Part shown: in pieces, positions 18,319-27,500 of the stretch
How positions within the stretch are numbered: position 1 is the stretch's first letter
Layout: each line of letters begins with the position of its first letter
Assembly: GCA_964352025.1 (NCBI GenBank)
Contig: CAYGPZ010000005.1
Span: forward strand, 80,154-144,153
Reading direction: 5' to 3'
From: Hirschia sp964352025
Lineage (GTDB): Bacteria; Pseudomonadota; Alphaproteobacteria; Caulobacterales; Hyphomonadaceae
DNA length: 64,000 nt
Notes under the pieces: model-generated
Databases searched by the model: none
Told to the model about the DNA's origin: nothing
What the model saw: only the letters and a program-made list of their open reading frames with translations
Program-made: the position numbers and the translations under genes

Positions 18319-20108
18319 TATTTTTCTAGCCTAATATTATCGATATAGAGCTGTGAACTTCCAACACCGTCACCCGAGACAATGGCGAAACCATTGATGT
18401 TATCAAGCTCTAATCCTACAAATTCAGTTAGACTCAATCGAATGGTCGACCATTCTTCAGTCGCACTAAAGGCCAATGTTGGTGGCACTCCACGTGTATT
18501 CCCGCTAAATGCCATCGCTCTATATTGCCCCGGTGTGCCTTTAACCTCAAAGACGAGGGAATTTATTCCACTCAGGTCCAAACGACCATCTTTTGCAAAT
18601 ACACTTGCGCCTGCCCACGGATATGGAAACCCTGCATTGTTCTTCATATCGACCTGAAGGTTTTTATTACCATTCGCATCAACACTTTCTGACAGTTTCG
18701 CAGTTGAAGCTCCGCCGGCCATTTCGTCTGTCGTCGCACTCCATACAAATGTTTCCGAGGCATTCATCCCATTTTCAAAATCAGAGATAATCATCGCACC
18801 AAGTGACGCACCGGCTTTTTCTTTTTTTACTTTGCGCTCGACAATTTTTCCATTTTTGAACACTGAAGATATATTCTGAGTAGCGCTAATCTCTTCATAT
18901 GGATTGCCATCAATAAGCACAAAATCTGCGCGGCTACCTAGTTGTAATTCTCCCCGCCCTTCCAACTCAAAAAGTGATGCTGGGATAGTCGTCGCGGCAG
19001 CTAAAACATCTGCCTCCGACAAGCCGGCACGTACAAGTAATTCCATTTCTTGATGCAAGCTAACACCATGAGCAGTTCCTGGGTTGGGAGCATCTGATCC
19101 TGCAAGAATTGATACGCCTGCGTCATAAAATAACTTCACACTTTCAAGAGCATATCCAAGGTTAAAACCAGGAATTTCTACGCCAAAACCAGCATTAAGT
19201 GTCTGTTTTTGCATTGGCGAAAATAGCGCTTCATCAAAGTTATGACCGACTTTCTCGTTCGCGACAGATGCGATAACGGACAAAGTTGGGATAATGAAAA
19301 TCTCTTTTTCTTTCGCCAACTTAACAAGATCATCATCAGCGGCTTTATTGCCAAATATGTGCACAAGACCATCAATACCATCCTCAATCATATGCCTTGC
19401 TTCGGTGTCGGTATTGATGTGAGCGACAACTTTTAAACCTCGCGCATGGCCTTCCTCAATGATTGTTCGGGCAACGTCTCTGTCGAGGCTCGTGACCCAA
19501 TCTTGCTCCGGCATGTAGACTAGCTTCAGGAAATCAGAGCCTTCAGCTTTTCGCGCATCTACCCAAGCTGGAACTTGATCAACTGTTTCAATTGTTTCGA
19601 TATGCACGCCGTATTGGGTCCCATGCCCACCGGGTGACGTTGCCATCATACCAGCCGAATACAGGTCTGTTTTGTTATGCGAATTCACATCTACGCGATC
19701 CAGTTTAGCCTGACCTAAAACCGCGCTATCGCTAAACATATCAAGATGTGTGGTGACTCCGAAACGAACCCCATCTGATAATGCACTTCCATGAGAATGC
19801 GTATGGCTGTCAATCAAACCAGCCAGAACTGTACGCCCCTGCCCCTCAAATACCTCTAAACCGTCTGACGAAAGCTCAGAACCTATTCCAGTGATTATTC
19901 CATTTTCGATCAACAAGTTTGTTGATGTGCCAAGTTTTCCATTTTGAGCGAGACGTACATTCTCGACATAAAGAGATGATTTAGATTTCTCTTCAGATAA
20001 CTCAACTTTATTGCTCAATGTCGTTTCAGGTGTTGGAAGTAAAAAGACAAGACTAGCTAACCCAACTGCCAGCACTGTCAAACCAATTGGTGCGATTTTG
20101 CGGATCAT
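18318..20108 (-). CDS. exported amidohydrolase with C-terminal CIA30-like domain
   Basis: 596 residues. The N-terminus (GLTVLAVGLASLVFLLP) is a signal peptide or anchor, so the enzyme works outside the cytoplasm. The amidohydrolase domain has HxH at 102-104 (LIDSHTHSHG), KVVAHINT, GLVHIFG and the catalytic Asp in ILAGSDAPNPGTAHG. From about residue 440 a beta-sandwich of the CIA30/complex I intermediate-associated type follows (DFENG...FEVKGTPGQYRAM...LYIDNIRLE). It sits between an ABC permease and a two-component system, which is unusual. A role in breaking down the compound sensed or exported is a reasonable guess; the substrate is not known. Confidence 0.85.
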   Translation of the reverse strand: MIRKIAPIGLTVLAVGLASLVFLLPTPETTLSNKVELSEEKSKSSLYVENVRLAQNGKLGTSTNLLIENGIITGIGSELSSDGLEVFEGQGRTVLAGLIDSHTHSHGSALSDGVRFGVTTHLDMFSDSAVLGQAKLDRVDVNSHNKTDLYSAGMMATSPGGHGTQYGVHIETIETVDQVPAWVDARKAEGSDFLKLVYMPEQDWVTSLDRDVARTIIEEGHARGLKVVAHINTDTEARHMIEDGIDGLVHIFGNKAADDDLVKLAKEKEIFIIPTLSVIASVANEKVGHNFDEALFSPMQKQTLNAGFGVEIPGFNLGYALESVKLFYDAGVSILAGSDAPNPGTAHGVSLHQEMELLVRAGLSEADVLAAATTIPASLFELEGRGELQLGSRADFVLIDGNPYEEISATQNISSVFKNGKIVERKVKKEKAGASLGAMIISDFENGMNASETFVWSATTDEMAGGASTAKLSESVDANGNKNLQVDMKNNAGFPYPWAGASVFAKDGRLDLSGINSLVFEVKGTPGQYRAMAFSGNTRGVPPTLAFSATEEWSTIRLSLTEFVGLELDNINGFAIVSGDGVGSSQLYIDNIRLEK

Positions 20109-20132
20109 AATTTTATACCTAAATTCAATAGA

Positions 20133-20867
20133 TTATTTCTTTTGACGGTTCCAAGACACCATCACCAAACCAAGCAAAAGCCCTGTCGCGATTACAACTG
20201 GAATGAGATTACTCAGGATGTTGCGCTCACCGGGAGCTTGGCTAACTTCCAGTGAAATTTCGGCTAGGTGATAAGACGGAAGCAATTTGGCTATATTTTG
20301 CATCACTTCGGGATAGACCGAGACAGGCATCCATAAGCCACCCAATATAGCCAATCCCATAAAGACAATGTTCGCCACTGCAAGCGCAGCATTTGAACGC
20401 AACAATAGTCCTATGCTCAACCCGATCAGAAGCATCGGAAATATAGCGAGCAAATGGACACCTAATAAGCTCGCCCAAACCTCTCTGGGCATGGCAATTC
20501 CGCCATAGGCTGCTGTGCAATATAGAAGCGCTAATATTATCCCCGAGAACAAAAGCGTTGTGATAAATTTTCCAAATACGAACCCAAGCGCAGGTGTTGG
20601 TGATATTTGTTTAAGCTGAAGCCAGCCCCGCTCTCTTTCAGTAGCAACCGTCACCCCAAACCCAAAGATAGAAGGCCCCATAACCGCAAATACGCCATAG
20701 GTGGCCAATAGATAAGCCGTCATCTCCCTGCCTTGCGTAAGTACCAAACCAAACAAGGCGTAAAACGCGATTGGAAAGACGAGCGTTGGGATCATGTAGG
20801 ATGGAGAACGCATCGCACTTAGTATTTCTGCACCCGCTTCTGCGGACAGCGATTTAAACATACTCAT
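20133..20867 (-). CDS. ABC-2 type transporter permease
   Basis: 244 residues with about six membrane helices and the ABC-2 features FGFGVTVATERERGWLQLKQ and GLAILGGLWMPVSVYPEVMQ. Its ATG overlaps the stop of the ATPase gene by 4 bases (ATGA). It is the membrane half of an exporter whose order with kinase and regulator recalls the Bacillus yvfRSTU locus. The cargo is unknown; small hydrophobic compounds or peptides are typical. Confidence 0.9.
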   Translation of the reverse strand: MSMFKSLSAEAGAEILSAMRSPSYMIPTLVFPIAFYALFGLVLTQGREMTAYLLATYGVFAVMGPSIFGFGVTVATERERGWLQLKQISPTPALGFVFGKFITTLLFSGIILALLYCTAAYGGIAMPREVWASLLGVHLLAIFPMLLIGLSIGLLLRSNAALAVANIVFMGLAILGGLWMPVSVYPEVMQNIAKLLPSYHLAEISLEVSQAPGERNILSNLIPVVIATGLLLGLVMVSWNRQKK

Positions 20868-21745
20868 TGTGTCAGAGCCTCAAAAACATCTTCAAGATTT
20901 GGACGGGAAATAGATAGGTCAGCGACAGTTGGGTGCTGCGCGATAAGTGCTTTCATCGTGGCATCTGGATCAGATGTGCGAATTTCCAATGCGCTACCGT
21001 CAAGCTTGCAGGAAACGACTTTGGGAAGCGCTAAAAGCTCCCCTTCACTTAGGTTTGCCGAGCATTGAATGATCGACACGCCCATACGTTTCTGCATTTC
21101 AGAAACACTGTCATCATCAATGATTTGACCTGCATCTAGCACGACAACGCGATCAGCTAGCGCTTCGGCTTCTTCAAGGTAGTGTGTTGTCAGGCAGATC
21201 GTTTTTCCAGATTTTGCCAATTCTTGAACTGTATTCCAAAGTGAACGTCTCACCTTTGAATCAAGACCCGTTGTTGGCTCGTCAAGAAATAGAATGTCAG
21301 GGTTTCCAACAATCGAAAGAGCAAACTGAACGCGCCTTTTCTGGCCACCCGACAGGTTTTTATAGAGCTTGTTCTCAAATCCTTGAAGTTGAGCTTTTTC
21401 GATGACATCAGCCACCGGCATTGGATCGGCATAATGGCTTGCAAATAACTGCACGAGCTCTAAAGGCTTGAGCAGGTCAGGTAGATCACCATCTTGCAGC
21501 ATCACGCCTACACGTTCACGCGCCGCGCGGCTTTTAGAAGGCTTACCAAAGATCGAAATCTGACCTTTGTCCTGCCGTTCCAACCCCAGCGCGCATCGGA
21601 TGAGTGTAGACTTACCCGCCCCATTCTTACCAAGAATGGCGGTAATACCTTCACCCAATTCCAGCGATACATTGTCTAGCGCAATTTTTTGTCCAAAAGT
21701 CTTTCGAACATTATCAGCGCGAAAAGCGAACACCTTGTTTTGCAT
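20864..21745 (-). CDS. ABC transporter ATP-binding protein
   Basis: 293 residues from the ATG at 21745, with AGGAG 7 bases upstream; an in-frame GTG lies immediately before. Walker A is GKNGAGKST, the signature is LSGGQKRR, and Walker B is ILFLDEPTTGLD, followed by the switch histidine in CLTTHYLEEAE. The C-terminal extension after residue 215 is usual for ABC-2 exporter ATPases. First gene of a five-gene operon with tight overlaps. Confidence 0.92.
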   Translation of the reverse strand: MQNKVFAFRADNVRKTFGQKIALDNVSLELGEGITAILGKNGAGKSTLIRCALGLERQDKGQISIFGKPSKSRAARERVGVMLQDGDLPDLLKPLELVQLFASHYADPMPVADVIEKAQLQGFENKLYKNLSGGQKRRVQFALSIVGNPDILFLDEPTTGLDSKVRRSLWNTVQELAKSGKTICLTTHYLEEAEALADRVVVLDAGQIIDDDSVSEMQKRMGVSIIQCSANLSEGELLALPKVVSCKLDGSALEIRTSDPDATMKALIAQHPTVADLSISRPNLEDVFEALTQ

Positions 21746-21858
21746 CACACATCTCCTTTTGATGGAGAATGTGCGCTAGGGTCCTATTTCTCTCAATTGA
21801 CATTTGTCATGTGATTTAAAGCACGTGACCTATGCAGCAATTAACGAGTGTTATTAGA

Positions 21859-23346
21859 CTAATATGCTCCGTGACCATATTGCTCTTTTTTAGGCTTACG
21901 AGGGCGCTCCCGTACTGGCAATTTGGCTCCCGTCACGCGATCAAAATCGTCAGGCGTTCTGATTGTCGGGATAAAATCGCCCGTTTCAACAATCCAGCTG
22001 TCCAATGCATTACGGTGCTCTGCCAAAACATCTTGATAATCTGGATTATCGACCAAATTATTTAACTCTAGAGGGTCTGCTTCAACATCGTAAAACTCCT
22101 CTGCTGGGCGTGGCGCGATAAATGGGATTTGTTGGAGCGGTGTTAATTCACCTTTTTCATACATCGCGACCCGCTCAGTCCAGATTGGGTCATAGACTGT
22201 ATCTGCTGTCGGCGTTGCTGGAAGGTCGGTATAGTTATTACGAATATATCTATATTTTTCCGAACGAACTGTACGACCATGGTCTGTGAAATCGTGCCAG
22301 TTTTTCTCAGAGAATGCATAAGTTCTGAACTCTTGATCTGGCGATTTTAGAACTTCATGAAAACTCTCTCCCTGTACAGTTTCAGGAATTTCCACGCCAG
22401 CTAAACTCAAGAATGTCGGCGCAATATCAACTGCGCTCAGAATAGATTGGGACGTTGCACCCTCGGGTATTTGTCCCGGCCAATAGGCTATAAAAGGCGT
22501 TTTCATACCGCTATCATACATTGTTGTTTTATCACGCGCATAAGGGCGTCCATTATCCGCCATAACGAGTATCAACGTATTATCGGCAATCCCTTCTTCT
22601 TCCAGCGTTTTTACAACATTGCCGACCAGCAGATCAAAGCGCGCAATCTCATCATAATAGTCCAAGAAGTTACGCTTCATCAAATCTGTTTCGGGATAGT
22701 AAGACGGGATAACAAGGTCTGCTTCAACGTGATTGTGTGGAAGCTCCCCCTCAGGAAATGGGCGGTGTGCATCCCATGACGCAAACCACGCAAAGAACGG
22801 TTTTTCTTTAGGGCGATCCTTGATGAGTTGTGGCCACGTATCTCCACCAGACGCGTTAACCGGTGATGCATAAGCAATCTCATCAACAAGGTCAAAACGA
22901 TCAACCACTTGTGGCCCCAAATGCCACTTGCCGGACGCCACGGTCCAATAACCATTCTCTTTTAATTTTTCTGAAAACGTTACTTGTTCAGCTGGCAATG
23001 GCCAATGTAATTCCTCAGCATCTGTATTGTGAGGATAGCGCCCTGTTATAATGCTCGCTCGGCTCGGGCTACATGAGCTAGCTGTTAAAAAGGCTTTGTT
23101 AAATACAACACCCTTTTGCGCCATTTTATCTAAGTGAGGTGTATGAATATGCGGGTGGCCATAAGCTCCAATATCGTCCCAGCTAATATCATCCGCGATA
23201 ATGAGTATAAGATTTGGAGGCTTTTTTTTGCTTTCTGCTTCAACTTTCAACGGTTCTTCCGAAACACACGCAAAAAGAATGATTGGACTTAATAGCGGCA
23301 CAGCAGCACCAAATAGTTTTCTTATTTTATTTAATAAACTCGGCAC
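21859..23346 (-). CDS. type I sulfatase, sulfamidase-like, lipoprotein
   Basis: About 495 residues from the GTG at 23346 (AGGGG 6 bases upstream); an earlier GTG at 23355 is possible. The signal peptide has lipobox LFAC. The metal and active-site motif NLILIIADD leads, and the formylglycine site is CSPSR (Cys about residue 92) within TASSCSPSRASIITGRYP, the Cys-type that needs FGE. KWHLGP and the metal-binding NGRPYARD follow. The region around CSPSRASIITGRYPHNTDAE resembles N-sulfoglucosamine sulfohydrolase-like sulfatases, so a sulfated polysaccharide or sugar is a likely substrate. An exported FGE is encoded about 4 kb away on the other strand. Confidence 0.9.
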   Translation of the reverse strand: MPSLLNKIRKLFGAAVPLLSPIILFACVSEEPLKVEAESKKKPPNLILIIADDISWDDIGAYGHPHIHTPHLDKMAQKGVVFNKAFLTASSCSPSRASIITGRYPHNTDAEELHWPLPAEQVTFSEKLKENGYWTVASGKWHLGPQVVDRFDLVDEIAYASPVNASGGDTWPQLIKDRPKEKPFFAWFASWDAHRPFPEGELPHNHVEADLVIPSYYPETDLMKRNFLDYYDEIARFDLLVGNVVKTLEEEGIADNTLILVMADNGRPYARDKTTMYDSGMKTPFIAYWPGQIPEGATSQSILSAVDIAPTFLSLAGVEIPETVQGESFHEVLKSPDQEFRTYAFSEKNWHDFTDHGRTVRSEKYRYIRNNYTDLPATPTADTVYDPIWTERVAMYEKGELTPLQQIPFIAPRPAEEFYDVEADPLELNNLVDNPDYQDVLAEHRNALDSWIVETGDFIPTIRTPDDFDRVTGAKLPVRERPRKPKKEQYGHGAY

Positions 23347-23615
23347 ACTAATCACCCCTATTTAGTTCTTTTCTCGTCAATGTAACCATAATTATCTCTT
23401 AGGCAATCGGAACCTCTTGCCTCACAAAACATCTCTACTATATTTTGCCATTGCTCTTTGTTCACGCTCATATGTGATGGGCATCATATGAAATATGGAA
23501 TGCCGACTAACAAACCCGTCATCTCATTGTTATTTGACGTAAGATCATACCTCTGAGAAGCTTTACTCTAGAGCGGAACTCATTTTCAAATGGGCGCAAA
23601 AAAGGGGCTGGTTAT

Positions 23616-25253
23616 ATGTTGAAAGATAAGAAAAATTCGAAGCAGGCTATCGTTGCTAAATGGTCAGAGCTCGAAGACCGCAAACCAGCTTACGCCATCG
23701 TCGAAGGCATTGATCTTGTCGTTGTCAGGTTTGATGACAAGGTCTCCGCCATGTATGGGCGCTGCCTTCACCGTGGGGCATTAATGTCGGATGGTTTTGT
23801 TGATGATAAAGACAATCTTATCTGCGGCGTCCACTATTGGGATTACCGCCTTGATAGCGGTGTTTCTGAATATGAAAACAAAGAAGTCCTCCCCAAATTC
23901 ACTGCGTGGGTAAAAGGCGATGACGTTCTCGTCGACGCTCAGGAAGTCGCCGCGTGGGCGCTTAAACACCCTCAGCCCTACAATCGAGAAGAATACCTTG
24001 GCTTGTATCAAGACCCTAGTCATGGTGAACACCCCGAGCAGGCCTATAATGGGGTCATACAATCATACGCACGCGATGGTTTATCAAAAACCGGACATCA
24101 CGGCTCAATGGACGCTATGGGCGTGCCTCGATCTCAATTGCCAGACTGGGATGATTTACAGCTCCTGACCGCCCAACTTCATAAGCCGCCATTGTTGGAT
24201 AACGAAGCAGTAAACACAAAAACTATTATCGGAAAAAATGCAAAGAAACCTGTTGAGTTAGATATCCCCCTATTCGTATCAGACATGAGCTTTGGCGCAC
24301 TATCTGAGCCAGCAAAAATTTCGCTGGCACGTGGTGCTGAACTCGCTGGAACAGCAATATGTTCGGGTGAAGGCGGTATGTTACCCGAAGAACAAGCTGC
24401 CTGTTCCAAGTATTTTTATGAATTAGCATCATCTCGTTTCGGGTTTTCTTGGGATAAGTTAGACAAGGTTCAGGCCTTTCATTTCAAAGGCGGGCAAGGT
24501 GCCAAAACCGGAACTGGTGGACACCTCCCCGGCGAAAAAGTGAAAGGGAAAATTGCCGAAGTTCGCGGATTAGAAGCAGGACAAGCTGCGGTATCCCCTC
24601 CACGCTTCCCCGAATGGACAGAAACATCTCAAATCAAAGAATTTGCGGATGAAGTTAAGGCACGGACTGGCGGTATTCCGATAGGGTATAAATTATCCGC
24701 CCAACATATCGAAAAAGACATTGATGCCGCGTTAGAAGTTGGTGTGGATTACATTATACTCGATGGACGCGGCGGAGGCACAGGTGCCGCGCCAACGATA
24801 TTCCGCGATAACATTTCAGTTCCAACTATTCCTGCCCTCGCACGTGCACGCGCACATCTAAACAAGACATCTCCTGATGTTACTCTAGTGATCACAGGTG
24901 GCCTAAGAACGCCTGCAGACTTTATCAAAGCTATGGCGTTAGGCGCTGATGCAATTGCATTGTCCAATTCAGCAATGCAAGCCATTGGATGTATCGCTAT
25001 GCGCGCCTGTCACACAAATAACTGCCCTGTCGGAATTGCAACTCAAAAGCCGCACCTCGTTGATCGCTTGCAAATCGAAAAATCAGCATATCGCTTGAAG
25101 AACTTCTTTGAAGCATCAACCGAACTCATGCAGGTCATAGCCCGCGCGTGTGGACACCATAGCCTATCCGACTTTAACGTTGACGATCTTACGACCTTTA
25201 AAAAGGAATTTTCATCTCTTACAGGCGTCGCTTATGCTGGGGTGATATCATGA
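23616..25253 (+). CDS. Rieske domain fused to FMN-binding glutamate synthase-like (GltB2) domain
   Basis: 545 residues. Residues 1-110 are a Rieske [2Fe-2S] domain with C50-x-H52 and C70-x2-H73. From about residue 170 a glutamate synthase central/FMN domain follows (FVSDMSFGALSEPAKISLA, GEGGMLPEE, GGQGAKTGTGGHLPG, LDGRGGGTGAAP, ITGGLRTPADFIKA). It ends with a C-x5-C-x4-C [3Fe-4S] motif (CIAMRACHTNNC). There is no glutaminase domain. It is an inferred soluble flavo-iron-sulfur oxidoreductase that passes electrons between its clusters and FMN; substrate and partner are unknown. It opens a five-gene operon and overlaps the next gene by 4 bases. No signal peptide is visible. Confidence 0.88.
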   Translation: MLKDKKNSKQAIVAKWSELEDRKPAYAIVEGIDLVVVRFDDKVSAMYGRCLHRGALMSDGFVDDKDNLICGVHYWDYRLDSGVSEYENKEVLPKFTAWVKGDDVLVDAQEVAAWALKHPQPYNREEYLGLYQDPSHGEHPEQAYNGVIQSYARDGLSKTGHHGSMDAMGVPRSQLPDWDDLQLLTAQLHKPPLLDNEAVNTKTIIGKNAKKPVELDIPLFVSDMSFGALSEPAKISLARGAELAGTAICSGEGGMLPEEQAACSKYFYELASSRFGFSWDKLDKVQAFHFKGGQGAKTGTGGHLPGEKVKGKIAEVRGLEAGQAAVSPPRFPEWTETSQIKEFADEVKARTGGIPIGYKLSAQHIEKDIDAALEVGVDYIILDGRGGGTGAAPTIFRDNISVPTIPALARARAHLNKTSPDVTLVITGGLRTPADFIKAMALGADAIALSNSAMQAIGCIAMRACHTNNCPVGIATQKPHLVDRLQIEKSAYRLKNFFEASTELMQVIARACGHHSLSDFNVDDLTTFKKEFSSLTGVAYAGVIS

Positions 25254-25474
25254 CCATAGAATTAGCTAATCTTATCGTATCATCCTTTGGGATATATTTT
25301 GCGATCGGAGCACTGTTTGCACTCTTCTTTGTGATTTTTGGTGCAAGCAGAATTGACCCCGCAGCGAAAGGAATGCCGCTTCAGGCGCGCGCAATTATTT
25401 TCCCTGGCGTCATGGGGCTTTGGCCACTTATGTTGATAAAGTTGCTAGTTCAAAGGGAGCCACCAATAAGATGA
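25250..25474 (+). CDS. small two-helix membrane protein of the redox operon
   Basis: 74 residues with a first hydrophobic helix (SFGIYFAIGALFALFFVIFG) and a second (IIFPGVMGLWPLMLIKLL), ending in a basic tail. The ATG overlaps the stop of the Rieske-GltB2 gene (ATGA), and its own stop overlaps the next start. I do not recognise the family. The position between two iron-sulfur redox proteins suggests a membrane subunit or assembly factor. Confidence 0.75.
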   Translation: MTIELANLIVSSFGIYFAIGALFALFFVIFGASRIDPAAKGMPLQARAIIFPGVMGLWPLMLIKLLVQREPPIR

Positions 25475-25617
25475 AGAATGCACATCGTAATACGCATAAG
25501 ATGATCTGGTTGGTCCTATTCCTAATTATTCTGGCTGGTTTAACAATCGCTGTTTTGTCACGACAGACTATTCCGCTGAATGAAACACTGCCTATTCAAA
25601 CAAATGATAAAGGCTAG
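25471..25617 (+). CDS. small single-helix membrane protein of the redox operon
   Basis: 48 residues, starting at the ATG at 25471 that overlaps the previous stop codon (ATGA); in-frame starts further upstream lie inside the previous gene. A basic N-terminus (MKNAHRNTHK) precedes one helix (MIWLVLFLIILAGLTIAVL) and a short polar tail. It ends 2 bases before the next ATG. The tight packing argues that it is real. Function unknown. Confidence 0.7.
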   Translation: MKNAHRNTHKMIWLVLFLIILAGLTIAVLSRQTIPLNETLPIQTNDKG

Positions 25618-25619
25618 AC

Positions 25620-26669
25620 ATGTCACACGGATATAAGGCTGTAACTTGGACACCTTTCAAAAAGCGTTTCGACACTTGGCTTCTCGCTGGTGTCGGCGTG
25701 TATCTCGTTTCATTCGTCGCAACAGCAACTTTATACGTTCCCGATGGAGAGAGCTTTGCGCCTATCCAAACGCTTATTCGGGCGACTGGTACATTATCCT
25801 TCATATTGCTGAATTTCATTCTTGTAATAGGCCCACTATCCCGACTGACGCCACGCTTCAAACCGTTCTTATACAATCGTCGCCACCTTGGTGTAACAGC
25901 TTTCATAATCGCCCTTGTCCACGCCTTTTTCGTACTCCTCTGGTATTACGGTTTTTCGGAAATGAATGTGTTTGTTGGCTTGCTGGTAGCTAACCCGCGC
26001 TATGACGCTATTGCTGGATTTCCATTTGAAAGCCTTGGTGCAGTCGCCCTTATTTTGATGTTTGTGATGGCGGCTACCAGTCATGATTTCTGGAACGCGA
26101 ACCTTGGTCCGGGCCTCTGGAAAACACTCCATATGGGCGTGTATTTTGTTTATGGCCTGCTCATTCTTCATGTAGCACTGGGCGCACTTCAATTTGAAAA
26201 AAGCCCGCTATATATGGCTGCGCTGTATCTAAGCGTACTGACAGTTGGCGGCCTTCACCTATTGTCTAGCTTTAGTGCGTCCAAAGCTGATCAAAAAGCC
26301 GAGAATGGCGAATGGTTAGTCGTTGGCCCCGCGTTAAATATCAAGGATAAATGCGCCATTGTTGTTGAACCCCAAAATGGTGAGCGTATCGCTGTCTTTC
26401 GATCAGGCCGAAAAGTGTTCTCGATTTCAAATGTATGCCGCCACCAAGGTGGTCCACTGGGAGAAGGTCGCATTATCGACGATTGCGTCACTTGCCCGTG
26501 GCATGGATTTCAATACCGACCTGAGGATGGTCAATCACCCCCACCCTTCACCGAAAAAATCGCCACTTACAAAACACGCATTGTAAATGGAATTGTTGAA
26601 GTTTTTGCTGAACCCAACCCACCCGGCACGCCACAATCTCCAGCCATGATTGAAGGAGACATAAAATGA
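25620..26669 (+). CDS. ferric reductase-like membrane cytochrome with C-terminal Rieske domain
   Basis: 349 residues. Residues 20-215 form a ferric reductase-like (MsrQ/YedZ-type) bundle with candidate haem histidines H89 (RRHLG), H101 (VHAFF), H171 (LHMGV) and H184 (LHVALG). From residue 230 a Rieske domain follows with C273-x-H275 and C292-x2-H295 (CRHQGGPLGEG, CPWHGFQY). This would let electrons cross the inner membrane through b haems. Whether the Rieske part faces the cytoplasm or periplasm cannot be settled by eye. Start and stop overlap or nearly touch both neighbours, so it is co-expressed with the Rieske-GltB2 and the cysteine-rich protein. Confidence 0.88.
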   Translation: MSHGYKAVTWTPFKKRFDTWLLAGVGVYLVSFVATATLYVPDGESFAPIQTLIRATGTLSFILLNFILVIGPLSRLTPRFKPFLYNRRHLGVTAFIIALVHAFFVLLWYYGFSEMNVFVGLLVANPRYDAIAGFPFESLGAVALILMFVMAATSHDFWNANLGPGLWKTLHMGVYFVYGLLILHVALGALQFEKSPLYMAALYLSVLTVGGLHLLSSFSASKADQKAENGEWLVVGPALNIKDKCAIVVEPQNGERIAVFRSGRKVFSISNVCRHQGGPLGEGRIIDDCVTCPWHGFQYRPEDGQSPPPFTEKIATYKTRIVNGIVEVFAEPNPPGTPQSPAMIEGDIK

Positions 26670-27418
26670 GCAATGAAGATTTTTTTGTCGGTTACCTGAA
26701 TACACCCAAGGCTGATAAACGCTTCTTTCTAAAGGCCGGATTGGGGTTAGTCCTTGCAACAGGGGCGAGCGCTGCTGGTCTTGCTGCTGTTCAAAACCGC
26801 CCGGGCAAAGGGACATGGAACCAAGGTGCTGTGCGGGAATGGACTGGGATTGTTACGGCAGATCCATACGCAATGTTGCGAACAGCAGATCTAGATGGTT
26901 CGCCCCAAACGGTTCTTTTATCATGCTTGGGAAAATGCGGCGTAGCAGCTCAAATTGGCGCATTGGAAGGAAAGCCCGTCAAAATTCACGGAAGCCTTAT
27001 CCAACGCGGTGAGCACGCCATGATAGCCGTTGCCGAGACGACTGACTGGATTGAACCACTCAGCACGAATATTGAAACCACTCAATTGCAGTTTCCAGAA
27101 CCAGAATTTCTGACAGATGTAAGTCTATCTGGAGAAATTCTGGACACAAAATGTTGGTTTGGCGCGATGCGCCCCTCTAGTGGAAAAGTTCACAAAGCCT
27201 GCGCCGCACTTTGCATCCGAGGCGGACTACCGCCTGCTTTTTTTGTGAAAGACAAACAAGGCAATCATGCACTCATGATCATGACTGTAAACGAAGGCTC
27301 TTTTAGCGATAACGAATTAGCTTATGTCGCCGATCCCGTATCTGTATCAGGCAAGGTCTATGTGAGAGGCAATATTCTGCAATTAGACACAACGCCAGAC
27401 CAGATACAGAGGGTCTGA
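26666..27418 (+). CDS. membrane-anchored cysteine-rich protein of unknown function
   Basis: 250 residues. A Tat-like KRFFLKAG motif precedes a hydrophobic segment (residues 23-43), so the rest probably lies in the periplasm, tethered or released. Two beta-rich halves follow. The first has C87-x3-C91 (SCLGKC). The second has C163 (ILDTKCWFGAMRP), C179 and C183 (HKACAALCIRGG) and a late SVSGKVYVRGN strand. The spacing suggests a metal or cluster site or redox disulfides, but no known family is certain. It overlaps the ferric reductase gene by 4 bases and is the last gene of the operon, making it a candidate periplasmic electron carrier. Confidence 0.75.
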   Translation: MSNEDFFVGYLNTPKADKRFFLKAGLGLVLATGASAAGLAAVQNRPGKGTWNQGAVREWTGIVTADPYAMLRTADLDGSPQTVLLSCLGKCGVAAQIGALEGKPVKIHGSLIQRGEHAMIAVAETTDWIEPLSTNIETTQLQFPEPEFLTDVSLSGEILDTKCWFGAMRPSSGKVHKACAALCIRGGLPPAFFVKDKQGNHALMIMTVNEGSFSDNELAYVADPVSVSGKVYVRGNILQLDTTPDQIQRV

Positions 27419-27500
27419 TACAAATAGAAACGATCAACTATAGCACCTTCACCCCTTGTAGATTAATGTATCAAACATCTAGTGCTCCACAGGATTCATT

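Noticed and set aside
23468..23490. TGATGGGCATCA-type repeat upstream of the Rieske-GltB2 gene
   Set aside because: Arms of only five bases with an asymmetric surround; too weak to call an operator.
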